Part shown: positions 1 through 17,522 of the stretch, piece after piece
Numbering within the stretch: the stretch's first letter is position 1
Layout: the number at the start of each line of letters is the position of its first letter
Source of the DNA: Hirudinaria manillensis
Taxonomy: Eukaryota > Annelida > Clitellata > Hirudinida > Hirudinidae
Direction of reading: 5' to 3'
Length of the DNA stretch: 64,000 bases
Assembly (NCBI GenBank): GCA_034509925.1
Contig: CM067535.1
Span: forward strand, 6,252,201-6,316,200
Notes under the pieces: model-generated
What the model saw: the letters and a program-made list of their open reading frames with translations, nothing else
Told to the model about the DNA's origin: nothing
Databases searched by the model: none
Position numbers and translations under genes: made by a program

Positions 1-64
1 AAATTATTATTATTATAATTACATTGTCATTATTATTCAATGCAAAAAGAAAAGAACATCATAC

Positions 65-4829
<4,765 letters not shown>

Positions 4830-6019
4830 CGAAGACCGCCGTTTCGATCGGAGACGCTTGGCCTAAGCTTACTAGTGCTAACATTCTCATATTTATTATG
4901 CAAACTAGTCACTCATTCAAACGTCGGCCCGTCGTAAATTCGATTGTCCAAACTTAGTACGCTATAGTCTTCAAGGTGAGGCTACACCTTGTCAGGCAAA
5001 TTTTAAAAACTAAATGTCATGTTCGAGAGTTGGTGAAACTGACGGTTAGGCTTAAAAAAAGCCTGCTCTGCCTATTTAATTAATGTTTTAGTTACATGAT
5101 ATTTCTCTCGGATAAATTGGACCATTACAAGACGTTAACTTGTAACTTAAATGCGGCATGGGCTTATAATCTATACGAGGCAACGACACATACTGCCGAG
5201 TCGTAATTTTAAGTTACCATTAACCAATCACTTAACTAGATGTCACTTAGGATGGAAACTAGCCAGAATGACTCACGTCGACCTCTACAAAGCCGATCTT
5301 CTAAATGGCCGAAAAAGCAACTCACACAATACACAAACCACATTGTGTCTCTAATATTAATATTAATACGTGTCACACGAACACAGCGATCAGACCAAAT
5401 CCATCACACGCCCAAAACCCTAGCAGGAAGGAAATGATAATGGTTACGCCCGAAGAACCTCTAGGCTCTAAGCTTAATTTGCTATTATCTGAAGTCCTGC
5501 CATTGCTATCACCGAAAATTCAAATCCTCCAAAACTCAGATCCTAAATGTTGAAACGAACATTAAGCGGGGCTAGTTTGGCACGTGCCAGCAGTCGATTT
5601 CTAGTTTTCCAGCAAGATGTCGCCACAAAATTAGTTAAAAATGAAGACGGGGCGGTACTCTACCGCAGTGTTAAGGAATAGCACAGTCCAAACAAACTAT
5701 CCACTCAACATATACAATTACATCCACAAGAGCTCTGGGTGGCTCTAGGTACTAGACAGCCAAAAAGGGAACTTACAGCTCTCGGAAATCCGAGGGAAAA
5801 GTATCTTAGTTCATTATTGCAAGGCAAAGTAGAATTCAAAATGAATCAATGGGAAAGTTGCAGGACTCTCCATCGCGAAACTTCGCAATCTAGTAACTTT
5901 TGACATTACAATATGAGCCATTACAAAATAAACATAGTAAATGTGATTCCTCAATCGATGCCAATATATAATTTGTCTCCCAGTAAATAGTGATTAATTC
6001 TTCCTTCTTCCGAGCCATC
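4830..6019. other. Intergenic: myosin VI promoter side and KChIP 3' flank
   Basis: The part next to 4830 should hold the myosin VI promoter. Bases 5150-5700 are less AT-rich than the surroundings and contain several overlapping plus-strand open frames. None has a recognisable protein or a convincing splice structure, so no gene is called. Confidence 0.5.
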
Positions 6020-8451
6020 TTAAAAGCTACAATTCACGTCCATTGCTTCCAATCCTCTAAAAACTAAGGGCTCCTGAAACAATTCATTAAAACTAGATTA
6101 ATTAACTAAGATCGGAATAAATGAAACACATTTATATAAAGCAGAGGTGGACAACTATTTTCCTTGGACACGGCCACTGCGCCACATGATTATGGATACA
6201 TTACGTTGGCAAGCTAATGAACCAGATAAAAAAATAAAAAAGTACGACATTCGTTGTAAATGTAATAAACTATGCAAAAAAAGGTACCAATAATAATATA
6301 TTGAGAAAACATGTTTTGTTATTCTATTATAAATGACCACTAAAATCATGACTCATGGAAGCCATCAGGGCCGGACTGAACATAGTGAAGGGCTATAATT
6401 TGCCCATTCCTGATCAAAAGCAACCAGTTCTCAGAAAAGCAAAATAATAATCCTTACTTCAAGACAATAGCTAGTAAACTCATCCATGTCTATCAAGCCG
6501 TCGCTATTGCGATCCATTTTCTGAAAAATAGTTTTCATTTCAAATAAAACAAAGAACAATCATAAATTAAAATGGAATTTACTCGGAAAATGTTCTCGAC
6601 ATGTTCATTCACAAATTTCTTTTCTTGGGCAGATCTGCTTCCCTTTAAGCCGCCAACAATTTGATGTATAGATGATACGACGGTGGTTAACTCATCCTTG
6701 CTCACAAAGCCATCACCATTTCCATCGTAAAGTCTAAATATCCAGTCAAGGCGATCCTGCACCGAGCCTTTTAATAGCGTAGAAAGGGTGAAGATTAAAC
6801 CCTATTTAAACAAAAAACATCAAATAGATTCCAAAACAGCTAAAATGCTCAAAATAATAAAACATAATCCAACCTCAAATGTTACGAGGCCCCCTCCGTC
6901 GCCATCGAGTAGCTTAAAAACAAGATGGGCGTACTCAGAGGCGTCTGTTTACAACACAAAATTTTTCACGTGAGATTTGAGACAAATTTTAATAAATTAA
7001 ATGATTTTTTTACGTTGAATTGAATACATATTATACTTGATATTATTACCTCCCTGGGGAAAAAATCTTGAATATATGTCCTTTATTATATCTTCGCTGA
7101 TAACTCCGGAAGGACATTCCTTTTGTAATAAACGTTCTAGCTGGAAAGAACTTAATGTAATTGAATGATTTTATTTCTTAGATAAAACTAACTTGCTTAA
7201 AAGATCTGTATATTGCTTGCAATTCTTCTCTTGAAAATTTTGTGCTCAGGCAAAGGGATTTGAGATTTGAAGGTCTCCTATGTATCGTTGGTGGCTTATT
7301 TTCATCCGCAGAAGCTAGAATCACATTGACTATAAACTGCCGTGATATTTTGCGTTAAATATATTCTGTAATAACGCTTAGTGCTACTTAAAGTATAATT
7401 TAATAGGATTTTCACTTTTCTTGCTCAAAATAAACTGCTTTTAATTTCTTGTTGCAAAGTCGAACCTTGATAAGGTTCAAACTTTTGCAAATTATGGAAT
7501 TATTTCAGGGAAATTAGTTTTGATGATTTGTTTTAGATATTAAATTTTAGATTTAAAATTATACAAAGATATTGAGCCCTATATCAACAACATCATAACG
7601 TTTTAATTATTGTTCAATTTGCTAACTCACACTGCTTATAAATATACAGGTTCCATATTCCTAAGCGCGGAGAGCTATTTGTGGTTTTCATTTCAACGTT
7701 TTCAATTACATGATCGAGCACGAAACATAAAACCACTAAAGACAGATAACAACATCTTACATAACCAAAACGATGAGCTTTCTTGACACCTGATACTAGT
7801 CGGCATTTTACCTACAATTTGAATTAATGCGGATAATAAATGTTGCTGCAATCACAAATTTAATTGAACGATGTCGTGAAAATGGAGAAGTACATGTGAC
7901 TAAAATAATCAGATCACTATTGGATTTAGGGGTTGTTATGATGGTGATGGTGTAGGGGTGGTCATCAGAGCCAAATCGTGATTTTACAAAATATAAACGG
8001 AGGCAATCATATACCGACACCAAATACAATAATAACCGATTTTTTTATGCCCTTGCCGAGCTACGGGGAATCAGATTTAATCCGTAAAAATTAGGCCTAG
8101 ACCCAGGCGCACATTCTACCCATAATTATATAATCACTGGGTTCTAATCGTGTGTTCCCCTTTAAAGTGTACATCGCCCCTAAAGTTGATGAAATTTAAA
8201 ATAAAATCGCAATTTTAAATGATGATTTTGAAATACATTATCACGATCACATTTCAAGTGCATCGCAAGCATAATCCATGATTTTAGAATTTGCAAATTC
8301 TATGGCAAAGCACAATGCAGAGAATCACGTCTGGATGGAAATGTTCGTACAACAGTTATGACAATAGTAAAAGAATGAAATTCAATGTTTTCAAAAACAA
8401 CTCACGTTTGGATTCACTTCCTCCTATTCCGATAGATAAAGGAATCCCCAT
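6020..8451 (-). CDS. KCNIP: KChIP-like neuronal calcium sensor (EF-hand protein)
   Basis: Seven exons (8406-8451, 7193-7314, 7050-7119, 6874-6944, 6583-6801, 6458-6520, 6020-6073) encode 214 residues, the usual size. The start MGIPLS fits an N-myristoylation site (Gly2, Ser6). KChIP hallmarks follow: FSREELQAIYRSFK, then ECPSGV and IYSRFFPQGDAS. The first EF-hand region is degenerate, as in all KChIPs. EF2 is at 93-104 with Gly instead of an acidic residue at loop position 12. EF3 (129-140, DGNGDGFVSKDE) and EF4 (179-190, DRNSDGLIDMDE) keep all ligands. Known KChIPs bind Kv4 channel N-termini and tune gating and trafficking, and the family also includes DREAM. The last exon (EPLVFRGLEAMDVNCSF) does not resemble the usual C-terminal helix, although its acceptor and phase are good. 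Other NCS proteins (NCS-1, neurocalcin) fit less well. Confidence 0.85.
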
Positions 8452-10665
8452 TTAAACTAAAAATTGTTGGCCTTTTTCTCCTTAAAAAAAACAAAATTAT
8501 TCGAAAACCCCTTGAACAGGATTGTAGTGGTTATCATGGCTCGGTTGCGTATTTTCTTTAAAATAGCACGGTGGGCTGTTTACAGATAAACGTGAAAAGA
8601 GATAAAGGAGCAGAACTTCTGCTGGAATTAATTTTTCTTATTGATAATAGTTCATCCAATTGGCCCTAAGCTCCTAAAATGAAATCCTATAATCGAACAA
8701 TGAAACTTACGGCTTGCTCTTGAGGATGGCATATATATGATAATAATATTTTAATGGAAATGATAATAATAATAACAATAACAATTACACATTCGTTTGG
8801 CTCCATAAACGTAGCGTCAGAGGCGCCTTGGTTCTCCATATATTCCCGCTATCTTGAGTAAACGAATCTTAAGTTGACGCTTACAATCTCTATCGACGAT
8901 TGCGATCGGACGAGAGGATGCTGTCTGTTCCAGACGCCTGGCGAAGCATATGAAAAGCCTTGTTTGACTGAAGATGATTTATGGAATGGTTGGTGGAGAT
9001 GATTGATGAAGGAAGATGATCAGGTGATTGGCAACGATTTGTAAAGTGCCGAATAACGAATTCTTAGCTAAGGTTGCTAACGAGTTAAAATTAAGTAATT
9101 TCGTTGCCCAATTTGAAACTAACATATTTTTTCTTGAGTATTTGGCTGCTCAGAGCTATAAACAAGCTTCCCTCCCATGTCTAAGCATTTGTTTTTAGCG
9201 TTTGAGCTGACTGCGCAGACACCGTTTGAACCCATGTTTTAACTACCCTCCCGTTGATGCAAGCATGGATTTACCAATATGAACGCCACATATTAATGTT
9301 TAGAGGATCTTAAATAATTTAGGTATCAAGACCTTGACATGACTTAATTGACAGTGACGGATTATAATAGTTTCACCAGTAATTGAGAGTAACAACTCAG
9401 AGGCTGTATAGAGCAGGGACAAGCGGGATCATGACCCACTCTGTGATATACAACAGATTTAGATATGTGTCATCCGAAGTAGCTGAAGTGTGCAGCCTGT
9501 CTCGGTAATTTCTGGGCCGCTTTTGGCTTTAAGGCATTGGCAAAAGAAAGGCCTTTACAAAGTTATAAGGAAATACTTAATGACTATTGCGACGTTGAGC
9601 AATAGAAATTGGAACATAGACCAGTGATCGGTACTACCTCCGCGGGGGACGGGTGACGAGAGTGAAGGCTGCACAACTCTATAGCTACTGTAGTTTTATG
9701 AATTGTAACTTATTGTGGTTCTAGACAGATGAGTTGCATGCGTAGGTCCAGAGCCCAGCTATTTGTAAGTCATTCCATTAATGACCAATCACCACATTTA
9801 CATTTATTTAGCCAATTTTTAACGCGCTCCATTTTATCCCAAAGGGATGTTAGGGCACCGGCAAACAATACCTTCAGACACAAACCACAAGTAGATACTA
9901 TCTACCCACACCCCTAGGACCCAGAAAATTTCCACTTCGATTTGGCTCCTTGGTCAACTACACTCTACGTTACATCCAATTATACAATTATCTCACAGGA
10001 CCGACAAGAAGAAAGACGATCTTCTGGTGACTGAATTAAATAATTAATTGATGCTAAGTTAATGTAAAACCCACTAACGAATTCTTAACTGTAATTATTA
10101 GCAGAGCAAGAGAAAGAATATTTATTTGGCAATTTTCAAATGTGAAGACACATGCACCTGACGACACCTACTAGAAACTGTTTAATGCCTGTCAGCTGTT
10201 TAATGCAATAATCACACCTTCACTAGGATAACAGGAGCTATTACAAATCATGCTCTGCTCACCATCATAAAAGTGAAAACTGTGAAGCTAATCTGTAGGA
10301 GTCTCCAATGAAAATAATTTGTTTTTACATAAAAGTACAAAAATATATCTCAAAAATATGAAAGTGATCAATTCTTTCCATGTATCTTAGCAGACCTACA
10401 CCGAACATATCACCAGAAACTTGTTTTTGTGTGGCATAATGTTTAAAAAACTAGTTATTATGGTAGAACCATCTAGTTTCAGGGTCAGTAACAAATCATA
10501 GAAACAGTAGAAATAGCAACAGTCAAACTTCAAACTCAATGCCATAAGATCCATCAGTGCCATCGCGTCATTAGACATCATATATATATATATATATATA
10601 TATTACGCCAGCTTAATGGAATCATGTGATTCAACTGGAATCGCCAAGGAGAAGGGCAGAGCCGA
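8452..10665. other. Intergenic: KChIP 5' flank and HIVEP-like 3' flank
   Basis: No gene is supported. The stretch 9400-9930 is less AT-rich and carries a short plus-strand open frame (9729-9917) without recognisable content. A (TA)n tract lies at about 10580-10602, next to the end of the zinc-finger gene. Confidence 0.5.
10580..10602. repeat. (TA)n dinucleotide tract
   Basis: About eleven uninterrupted TA units immediately downstream of the zinc-finger gene's stop codon. Confidence 0.95.
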
Positions 10666-10746
10666 TCAAAGTCCTTCCAGAGGCTGCAAAGACTTGTCTA
10701 GGGGAAGGGCAGAGCCAATCAAAGATCTTCCAGAGGCTGCAAAGAA
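10651..10746. repeat. 53-bp tandem duplication in the last zinc-finger exon
   Basis: The string gaagggcagagcc begins at 10651 and again at 10704, and ccagaggctgcaaaga begins at 10677 and again at 10730, so the unit is 53 bp with a few substitutions. As 53 is not a multiple of three, the two copies are read in different frames. The stop codon of the HIVEP-like gene (10666-10668) falls inside the copy that is downstream on the minus strand. Confidence 0.9.
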
Positions 10747-13700
10747 GTAACCGGCAGACGGATCAAAAAGCAAAACCTCTTGAGGGTTTGGAGAGGTTTC
10801 ATCATTTTTTACTTCTGATGGAACCAAGAGGTAAGTGTTTTGAGGGAAAAGAGAGATGTTGTTGCTGATACTTACTGGCTGGAGGAGAACATGGGCTGCT
10901 GGATTGTTGATTGGAAGCCCTTCATTAGGATTAACTAGTTGAGATATTTTTGGAATCGTGTCGTTCTTAACTTCTGATTCGAGTTGATGAAGTTTGGTGA
11001 TTTTCTGTTCTGAATTTGCCGGAAAATGTCCCCCGGACGGTTGCAATGCCCACTGACCAGAACTCATAATGCATCTCTGACTCAAATATGGCACAATGCT
11101 GCTGGCATTAGACGGAGGCAGCTGGAGAAATGTTCTGTCTGTAAAAATGTTACCATCAGAAAAATAGATGACTTAAGCTATCATAAGCAGTCAAGCCATC
11201 TTTCATAAATTTAAAATTTTTATATTTATCAGAGTTGTGAATTCTGCCCAACTCAATCTGGGTCACTAAAAAATCATTCCTAAAAAAACCATGACAGAAA
11301 GGCTGCAGGAAATGAAATGATATCTATTGGTCATATTTTGTCCCTTTTTACCTTATTTAATGAATTTATCATTAGTATTTACCTCCACTAGTGGAGAAAC
11401 ATTTGTTAGAATTGTCACGATCTGATCTGACTTCCACAGGATCTCCAGGAAAGGATGAAACCTTCAGTGGAATCTTCGGAGACAAATCATGTTTTCTAGT
11501 AAAGTCGCCAAGGATCTCATTTTCATTGACTTGGATTCCCAGGGAATGTTTCTAAAAAACAAAAACATTTGACCTACCCAGCAGTTTTGCCATTTTGAAA
11601 TTTATAATTTTTAAAATATTTATAAATGTTTATGGAATGCCATCACCTAAGATTTCAAAATCTTTGAATTTTTTTCCTACATTTCTGGCTAAATTCATGA
11701 AGGCAATGGCATGAGATAGAAAACAGTGCATCATAACATTGTTTCAGTAATAAGATTTTAAAGAAATTTATAAACAAACCTCGCCGTGGAGAGTCAAGTG
11801 ACCACTCAAACTTTCAGGAGTTTTAAAGCCAGCATCACATATCAAGCATACATGGACTCTTTGTTCTAGATGGCTCTCATAATGGTTCTTGAAAATAAAA
11901 CTGACTTAGTTAAACATAGGAAATCCAATGAAGTTCAAATAGACTAGGCAAATATAAGCTGAGTATTACTTATTCAAGTTTTTTAAAACATATTTAAAAT
12001 GATGATGCATATTTAAAAATGGATTATCGAACATTTTTATCAACTCCTTAGAGAAATAACTTTAATGTATTTAAAGCCACTCAATGATGTCCTACACGCA
12101 TAATAATTAAAATGAATAATTGGAAATAAGAAGACCAGAGTTATGATTTTGGTAAAGCTTCATGTTAAAATTTTAATTTTTCATTCAAGAAATACATAAG
12201 AAAATATTTACCAGAAGAGAAAGAGGATCTTTACAAGTGGCAGAACAAACACAGCAGGAGAACATCATGCAGTCTTCAAGAAATCAGTGAAAGTTGTAAT
12301 TGTAAATGTACTTCAATTATTATGGTGCTATATGCAACATCAGAGGTAGTTTTTCATTTATATAGCGCTGTCTCATAGAGATGCTTTTTTGGGTGCAGGC
12401 TGGGTATTGAACAAGTAATAACTGTTGCCTTATACTGTTGCAATCTGGCAAGCCTATACCCTCATAATTTTTATAATAAAGACTTTCAACAACTTAAAAC
12501 CAGACAAACCTTTGAGAGAATTTGTATGCATAGTTGGCACAGGTGAAACTGCTTGGGAGCCTTGCTGTTCCTGATTATTATTGGAGAATTTTGAAGTATT
12601 ATTGAGATCTCCTGATGGCCCAGTCCGATTCAAATTGATTTCTGAACTCATCTGGTCCATATCGCAACACAGGGATTTTCCAATCAATGAAAGCTTCTTA
12701 GGCTTTGCTTCAGAAAGTATTGCAATACTGCTTTCATGTGCATGAAATTCCATGCATGCCTCACTTACAACAACTTCGCTGACACTAAGGCTTCTAGGCT
12801 CAGTGGTTTGTTTAAGCATGTTCAGACTGTGATTAGGGGAGGAAGCTAGATTTTGATGTCCAACCCTATTATACAAATTATTATTTGGTTGAGAAGACAT
12901 ATGGTTGGAGTCAACAGGGCTATTGTGAACAAATGAATCCTGACTACTGGCAGGTGTAAATGAAATTATATTTATTTCGGATTTCCCACTAGGGCTTTCT
13001 CTCTCATTATTGTCATTTTCATCAGAGGTGCATTTTGTGCTTTTTGATTTCATTTTTTGAGAGTGAAGTTTTGATCGTGCATGCTTTGCCAAATGACCTC
13101 TGGTTCTGAATGCTACTTTGCATTCTAGACATTTGAAAGGACGTGGATCATAAAGTGATTTTGACAGGTGGTGAACTATATTCTGATGTCTCTTCAGCAA
13201 CCAATTAGACTGAAAAGTAGCTTGGCACTTTCCACATCTGTAGGGCTTTTCCATGTAATGAACATTTTTATGAAGGGAAAGACTATGTTCCTTTGGGAAT
13301 GTTTTCTGACATATTGGACAGACATGCTTGCTTTCAACAAAATTATAACTCTTTATGACACTACCTGCGTTAGAAAAGAAACGACGATTATCTTGACCAG
13401 CATTTTCAGAAGATTGCAATGAGGATGCTATAGTGAGCCTCGGCATCTGAAAATCATGGGTGAAATCTGTTATGACATTAAAAAACATTGAATATGGTCT
13501 GAAAAATCTGAAAAAAGTCTGAAAACATCGAATTAGGACTCAGTAAATTTGGAAACAAGTCAATAGACACAAACTTTGCTAAAGGAATTTGCACCACCAA
13601 GAGAAAATGATTTATCCATGCTGACTTCGTCTGAAAATGTTTGACTGACTGTGAAATTACTTTATACTACTCTACTTTTAAATGTTCAACAATTACCTCG

Positions 13701-16700
13701 TATGGAAGGTGGGCGTCTTGATTTTGAAAGATCGAGAAGACTAGCTGCAGCCTCTGAATCCATTTGTGCTCTCAACAAACAATCATCTGATTCCAAAAAA
13801 TAAGTTAACTGTTTAAGTTATATGTCAATTAATCTTTTTGAAAAAAAACTTTTTCCCATTGACTTTAATTACAGAAAATATTTGCATATTTATATATTCC
13901 ATGTCCTTTGCCAAATTTAAAAAGTGAAAATTTTATAAGAATAACATGTGTTATTAGAGGTGCAATATAAGTGTAATGAAAGTCAAGTGGAAATATTAAA
14001 TATAAGTTATAATGATTTCCTACCAAGACAACAAGGGAAGGATTTGGAAAACATGATAACAAATTGGGCTCTTTAATTCAATTAATTGGAAATTATACTT
14101 ATTGATCCCCAAAAATTATGATTAATTACAGTTTTTCAAGAGGAATCTTAAATGAACTTTCAGAGTTTATGAAAAAAAATTTGGGAAGAATCCTATTTAT
14201 CTTCCTGAGAAAAATAGGCTCCACAAAGTGCAAATTTCAGTATTATTAAGAGCATTAGTTTTGTAGCAAGATAACATTGTTATTGTATCAGAGAATATGT
14301 AGATACAACATAATAGAAAAGTTGGGTATTAAACTCATAGCAGTCATCAATTATGATATATTAAAGTTTTTAACTTTTGAGCTCCATGAAATCACTTATT
14401 GCCAATCTTAATGATATTATTAGATTATTTTTTTCCATCCCATCATGAAAGAATGATTAGAGAATGTTATGTGTATAATATCTAAATTGATTTCTTTTCA
14501 TAAATACAAATCAAAAATATAATTCAAGAATATTTATCATTTAAATTTCTTGTAATTCTAGTTATGCATATATACCAACTAAAAGCAATCTGACTATACC
14601 TAAAGAGCCATTTTGAGATAAAGAAGCCTCTGTCCTCATTCTTTCAGATAATTTTGCATTGGATCTGCTGCTTAAGAGATTGGGAGCACACTGATCCAAC
14701 AACTCAGAACTTGAACCAGTAGATTTGCCATTAGACATTTGTCTTAGATGGGAACATCTCTTAAACTTTAAATGCATTACGTTTGTCATGTTCTTTAGCT
14801 CATTTTCATTGTTTTCATGCAATTCTTCTTGATTGGAAGATTCAACCGGATTCACATTTAAAGATTTGTCGCTAAGACAAATCACATTCTTTGCATCTAC
14901 GACTTGAACATTATTTGCGTTAGTGAATGAGCTGAATCCCACAAATTGATTCAGCAAACTATTTGATAAGGCAGGCGGTTTTGTTGAGCTTTCCAATGTC
15001 TTGCTCTCGTGGCCAACTAATGTGGCTGCAGGATTAATAAAATGAGTTGGTATCAAAAGACACCTTTCTTTAATAAGATCAAGGGGCAACAGAGTGGAAT
15101 CAGATGTTTGAGATGGCATGTCAGCAAATTTTACAAAGGAATTAGTAGCCTCACCACTTGAAAATTTTGGTAAATTAGAGGCCAAATCTTTGGGTGTATA
15201 GGAAAGATGAGAAGTATTTACAAGACACATATTTAATTCCACATGGCATGGTGAAATCTGCAATTTAGAATTTGATTCTGTGAATAGCGTAATATTTTCA
15301 GACATTTTTTGGCCGCTTTTCATAGCAACGTTGGTAACATCTTGTTGCGAATTTCCTGGTTTTTCCTGATTTCCTTCTAACTCATCTAATAATGTAGTTT
15401 TACCAAAGCTACCATCAGATGACCATAATGGTTTTGTGAGATTATTCTTTACTTTGCTTGAAGTACTCGAGTCAAGATTGTGATCATCCACTGTAGTTCC
15501 AAAAGCTGTGCCCCTGCCAAGTTCAGTAAGAGTCTTCCTACGCTTTTTAATTGGAATTGATGAAGGTGAAAGATGTTTTATGCCTGCACATGATGTAAGA
15601 CTTGGGCCAGCAGCTGTTTGTGAGTCTTGCAAGGTGGATGTATTGGACACTGGCACCAACTGATTTTTGTCAAATGAATTTTCATTACTTAGTGACCTCT
15701 TCATCATCAAAAGCCTTTTTAATTCCTTTCTGCAATGACTTTCGGGAGGGGCTTCCTCAGGTGATGTTATTTGGATAGTTGGAACTATTGGCTGAGCACA
15801 GCAGGCTGAAGATACAGGCAATTTCAATTTATTTTTAGAACCTTTCGGCCTTCCCCTCTTGTGTTTTAACATCTGATTGGACGAATGGCTAGGAGATGAT
15901 GAAGGAGAAATAGCTGGAGACAAAGAATTTGCATCAATGCTTTGGGATATAAATGGAGAATGGTCATCACAAGTATTCTTGCTAATTAATTCAAATGGAA
16001 TTCCTGTGCATAACCTTAATACATCTGGTGATGCATTTAATGCCTTCAGGCTTGAATCTGACTTTGAAACCAATACAGACTGTGTACTACCAAAGGAATG
16101 GGCCTTTGTTAAATTCTTCAATTCATTTGTACCTTGACTTCCTGTGTTAGGTAAACTAAATTGTTGAATCCTCTGAGTAGACAAACTTGGCCTGTTGTCA
16201 GACAAACTCCTGCTTGTAATAAATGACCAGACCCTCTCACTTGTGGGAGCAGCTAAAAAGTTGGAATGATGAGTGGTTGGGGATTTTGAACCCATGCTGG
16301 AAGAAGTCAGAGTAAAACTCAAGAAGGGATCACTGCTCAAAGTAGGTGTGGCAGAATTTGATCGAGTCACTAAGTTACCACTACAGGAATCTTGGGTAGC
16401 ATTGCAGTATTCACTATCCCTGATAATTTTCCTAAATCGGTGATTTTTTATTTCTTTCGGAGTGTCAATAATATGGTCATTTAAAGTAATAATCATGGAA
16501 ATCCTCTTTTGAATATCATCGCTAGTCATGGCTTTATCAAGTTTTGGGATCTGATTCAAATCCATTTCATTGCTGAAGGAATGAGAATGGGGTTTCAAAT
16601 GGTGGTTAGTCTTTGGCTGGCTTTTTTCAGAAAAGGATTTTAAAAATGGTCTCTGACAAACAGCTTGTGAACGAGAATCTGAAGCGCTTTCATTTTGAGA

Positions 16701-17522
16701 GACAGAGAGCATGTTATTTGAAGAGTTTAAGGATGCAACATTTATTCCACCTATGTGACCCAAAGGTTTTAAAATAACTTGACCATTTCCAAATTGGTTC
16801 AGAAAGAATACAGACCCATGTGGTTTTGTGGAAATATCCTCCTGGCCATCACAAGAGCTTGAAGTATTCTCCTGAATATCATATTTGTTGTTTATGGAAG
16901 ACATAAAAACTGGGGAGGAAATTTTTTCACCAATCCTATCCCCAGAATCTTTCTGAATTGTTGTTTGGGCACTTTGAATCAAATGACTTCTTGACTTGCA
17001 ATGCTTATAAAGATTGCTCTTTGTTTTGAATTGAACTCCACATTCTTCACATGGATAAGGCCTTTCATTTGTGTGAGCTCTGATGTGCTTTTGTAAGATT
17101 GATGGTTTAGCACAGATCTTACCACAATATTCACATTTGTATTTCTCACTCTGCTTGTCTTTGTAAATTATCTGGCTTTGCTTTGACTCAGTTAAGATAT
17201 CTTCATTTATTGTTAGCCCAACATTAGCAATATAACCGGTGATGGCAGTCTTGGGTTGCATTTGGACGTTACTGGGAGCCAAAGGTGCTGATAAACCCGG
17301 CTTGAAGTCATCAGCCTTACTTGTGCTTGCAAGTAAATCCGAGTTGGCTGCTTTACAGAGATCTTCCAGTGATAGGTTCTTGTCCTTTGGATCTGAAGTT
17401 CCAAAGTTCATTTGTTTGGTCAGAATTGCTGGATAGGTTTCAAGAGACACAGTTATAGAATTATCCAGGTTCAGAAGCACTGGAATGTTATGGTTGTGGG
17501 GCGGTTGCAACTCGGCGGCCAT
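10666..17522 (-). CDS. HIVEP: HIVEP/Schnurri-like (ZAS family) zinc-finger transcription factor
   Basis: Eight exons (14600-17522, 13697-13786, 13575-13630, 12510-13446, 12212-12273, 11780-11887, 11383-11551, 10666-11138) give 1605 residues in continuous phase. The N-terminal C2H2 pair (about 130-150 and 158-180), with [21 protein letters not shown] and [16 protein letters not shown], is the ZAS signature of HIVEP1-3 and fly Schnurri, including the H-x5-H second finger. A further cluster of three fingers lies at about 1066-1151, ending [18 protein letters not shown], like the second ZAS unit. An additional C2H2 pair sits at about 1342-1390. An AT-hook core ([11 protein letters not shown]) is near residue 555; the rest is Ser/Asn-rich and probably disordered. 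Family members bind kappaB-like sites and act as Smad cofactors in BMP signalling. The 2.9-kb first coding exon holds the start codon, just after a possible acceptor (gttaccag). The C-terminus is set by a frame-shifting duplication. Confidence 0.82.

Noticed and set aside
5305-5553. 82-codon plus-strand frame ending in a leucine-rich helix
   Set aside because: It overlaps other open frames in the same patch, and I found neither splice partners nor a recognisable motif.
11026-11208. Zinc-finger-like CSVCKN...YHKQSSH on the plus strand
   Set aside because: It is antisense to an exon/intron boundary of the HIVEP-like gene whose minus-strand frame and phase are sound. The spacing match looks like chance.
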